Source: Gordionus sp. m RMFG-2023 (Eukaryota > Nematomorpha > Gordioida > Chordodea > Parachordodidae). Taken from it: 64,000 bases of DNA. Position numbers and translations under genes: made by a program. The stretch is taken from contig NC_088777.1 of NCBI RefSeq assembly GCF_954871325.1, forward strand, positions 620,001-684,000. The letters run 5' to 3'. This document shows positions 61,786 through 64,000 of the stretch, piece after piece. A model generated the notes under the pieces. It was given only the letters and a program-made list of their open reading frames with translations. It did not search any database and was not told the DNA's origin. The stretch's first letter is position 1; each line of letters opens with the position of its first letter.

Positions 61786-61935
61786 CAGAGTTGTTAAAAG
61801 ATACTTTTTAAATATGGATCTAGATACAGATACTTCGTCTAAAATAATATCCAGATACCGATATTTTATTCAAAAATCTATCTAGATACAGATACCACAT
61901 TTTTATATCTAGATACAGGATTTAGATACCTGAAA
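61786..61935. mobile_element. hAT MITE of the GATCTAGATAC family
   Basis: Left end CAGAGTTGTTAAAAGATAC, interior of GGATCTAGATACAGATAC repeats, same family as 31718-31859. The right end is decayed. Confidence 0.75.
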
Positions 61936-62029
61936 ATTATTAAGGAAAACATATAAATATAATAATTTTTAACGACTAGGCTTTAGAAATTTTTTAAAAA
62001 AAAGTTTCTATTCTCCATTAACTTCACTG

Positions 62030-62155
62030 GACATCTCTACTTTTTTTTGCCCAACCCAACTCGTCAATTTTTTCTACCCGGTCCAAATAAATGCGATTCA
62101 GACGTTGCCCAGCCCAGACCGGCCCAAGGGACCAGGCATTGCAGAGCTCTAGTAT
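62030..62155. mobile_element. GGTCTGCA-type MITE fragment
   Basis: Ends GGCATTGCAGAGCTCTAGTA, with CCCAGCCCAGACCGGCCC before it. The left end is unclear. Confidence 0.5.
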
Positions 62156-62159
62156 CTAG

Positions 62160-62852
62160 AAAACCTTCGACGAATACAGCATCTGCACGAGGAAAATGGC
62201 GATAGGCCTAGATTTACCTCCATAGCCTTCCGATTTTTACTTAGAACCCTGCCCCCGAAAAATATGTTAAAGAAAATGGCTTCTAACAACCCTCCTCCCC
62301 CAACAATCTCCCCCCCCCCCCTCCCATATTCCTTGCACCTAAGCACTGGAAGAAACATCAGCTGTTTTTTTAAAAAAAAACTATTTAGTAACGGAAGGAG
62401 ATCGCAAATTATGCAAATACATATGTGGTATCTTATTTATAATTTATATTACATGCCATTTAATATATCAATCAAAATAACTTCTTGAGGAATATATCTT
62501 GAATTTTAAAAGCATCCTAAGAAAACTATATATATATAGGATGGGACGCGTTCATAGTATACAATTTTTTTTGATGGGTGAATTCCGACATTTCAACTTT
62601 CTTTTACTTGTTTACAAAATTTGTCCATTTTTCATGATAGAGGGGGGGGGGGAGTAGAAGGATGGAGGGTAGGGTGAGAGATTTATAAAAGCGCATATGA
62701 TTATAAGGATCCCTGGTGATAATTTTTAATTCACTTCTTAACAGAGATTTCAATTTTATTAGCTCGTTCAAGCCAAAACATCTGATTTCAGCCCCAAAAA
62801 AAAATTCGCTTATATAGTGTGCGGAATAACCTGATCTACGAATTTCAAATAA

Positions 62853-62888
<36 letters not shown>

Positions 62889-64000
62889 AAAGAAAAGAAA
62901 GAAAGAAAGAAATTAAATATTTAATTGCGAAATCGGAAGGCGCAGAGTTAGAAGTTATTTAATATTCGCTCCATTTTTTTTTCCGCCTAAGTTAAAAGGG
63001 CCTCAGGAAGACTCATTCTGCCATTTTTTTTTATAGATGTTATAAAATTTATAGGGCCTTGAGAAGGCAGACACGTGGACATATGTATTTAAGATTATTA
63101 TTTTTTTAAAAAAATATCTCTTTTTAAAGCATAGGTGCCAACGAACAAGTATCGGCTAGATATCCGGCGATATAGGTAACGCATCGGAATTCGTAACGGC
63201 AAAGTATACTGGTGCGTTTCCGCTTCTAATTTAATATTAGGGTTAAGATTTGAATATCTTGGTCACTCCATACATTCAAATAAATTAAACATTTAAACAT
63301 TGTACAAAATATTGATATTTGCGGTGGGGGGGGGGGTTGCATAAAAAATATGGATTTACATAATAACATAATAACTGGAACACAGGTGAAGCGTCCATTT
63401 AAAAGTAGCGGTAGTGTATCGTGTCAAAAAATTATTGATTAAAACATAGCATAAATGTGCAGTCAACCAAAATGAAATTATATACATAACTAGAGGACAG
63501 AAGAAATCAATAAAAAAAAAAGCATTCTGCACATACTAATTCCCGAATTCAAATCTGTTATCCATTCCGATAAAAAAAAAATATGGTTTCCTTCCTAATC
63601 CCTGGCAGAATGTCGGGAATCCCGGCACGGGATAGGGTAAATCCCTAAAAATAAACATAACCAAGCTGAAGAGAACTAAAAGTGAGTGGGTTATGTGTGA
63701 TTGGGTCAGAGTAGAAGAAAAATCTCACAAGTTTTCGAGGCTAAGGGATCGAGAATCAGCAAAGTGTGAAAATAATAACGCAATTCGCGATACCAAATCA
63801 CTTAACCACGTAAGGCGTTATTCAAGGGGGGGGGGTGAGGGAAAATTTTTCACCCCCACCCCCTATTCCTCTTCCGAGATTTTCGTGTTCTCGTAAATAT
63901 CATTTAAAGCGAATAAAAATATTCTCCTTTCCTATTCCATCTTCCCTTCTTCTCCCCAAAAAATGTGTATACGATATGCAAACTAAATAAACTTGGTGTT
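62160..64000. other. Right end of the window: repeats, no confirmed gene
   Basis: Poly-C/G tracts at 62311, 62641, 63324 and 63828 and a (GAAA)n tract at 62852-62912. The block 63135-63230 has exon-like composition on both strands with good splice signals (CATAG before GTGCCAACG, GTAACG after TATAG on plus), but the open stretch is only 14 codons. 63600-63900 is balanced and could be near a gene beyond the window. Confidence 0.4.

Noticed and set aside
63135-63230. Exon with good splice signals on the plus strand
   Set aside because: Only 14 codons open, also plausible on the minus strand, and no neighbouring exon to join.

Overview
Eukaryotic, very AT-rich nuclear DNA from an invertebrate animal, probably a bilaterian. 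The evidence is an IGFBP-Kazal-Ig (IGFBP7-like) secreted protein, a von Willebrand A-type protein, TAF9, LTO1, a LysM-domain protein and an HDAC6-type ubiquitin-binding zinc finger, all interrupted by introns, in a sea of LINE, SINE-like and hAT-type repeats. I cannot name the phylum. A useful clue is intron size: the four compact housekeeping-type genes have introns almost all of 38-45 nt, with A-rich acceptors and no real pyrimidine tract.

Layout. 1-3.2 kb: a perfect 42-bp hairpin, microsatellites and decayed hAT-type MITEs. 3.2-7.6 kb (minus): a complete five-exon IGFBP7-like gene with a MITE in one intron. 7.6-17.7 kb: repeats. These include a 244-bp tandem duplication carrying a D-arm-less tRNA-Phe copy that keeps CCA, a hAT element with perfect 8-bp target duplications nested in an older MITE, a diverged segmental duplication, a CACGTG minisatellite and a second decayed hAT/ZMYM-type transposase. 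20.5-21.4 kb (plus): TAF9. 24.5-26.4 kb: tRNA-derived SINE material. 28.1-29.3 kb (plus): a stand-alone HDAC6-like ZnF-UBP gene, followed 112 bp later by a small unidentified two-exon gene. 30.3-33.3 kb: nested palindromic modules and two hAT families, one with a perfect target duplication. 33.9-34.4 kb (minus): the last exon of an unidentified protein. 38.0-38.4 kb (minus): a LysM-domain gene. 41.0-44.6 kb: a 0.5-kb inverted repeat enclosing a GTCGAC minisatellite, a perfect 42-bp palindrome and a decayed transposon gene. 45.4-46.0 kb (minus): LTO1. 46.1-48.3 kb (plus): a broken LINE. 50.9-52.1 kb (minus): a vWA-like gene that seems to have lost its metal site. 52-64 kb: mostly repeats, a possible membrane-protein exon running into a 280-bp (TTTC)n microsatellite, and little else.

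The host genes do not form an operon or pathway. TAF9 is basal transcription, LTO1 ribosome/Fe-S assembly, ZnF-UBP ubiquitin recognition, LYSMD unknown, and the IGFBP7-like and vWA proteins look extracellular. The main themes of the window are the minimal introns, the retained tRNA-Phe relics, and several DNA-transposon families that share one 13-bp terminus but each carry different self-complementary subterminal DNA.
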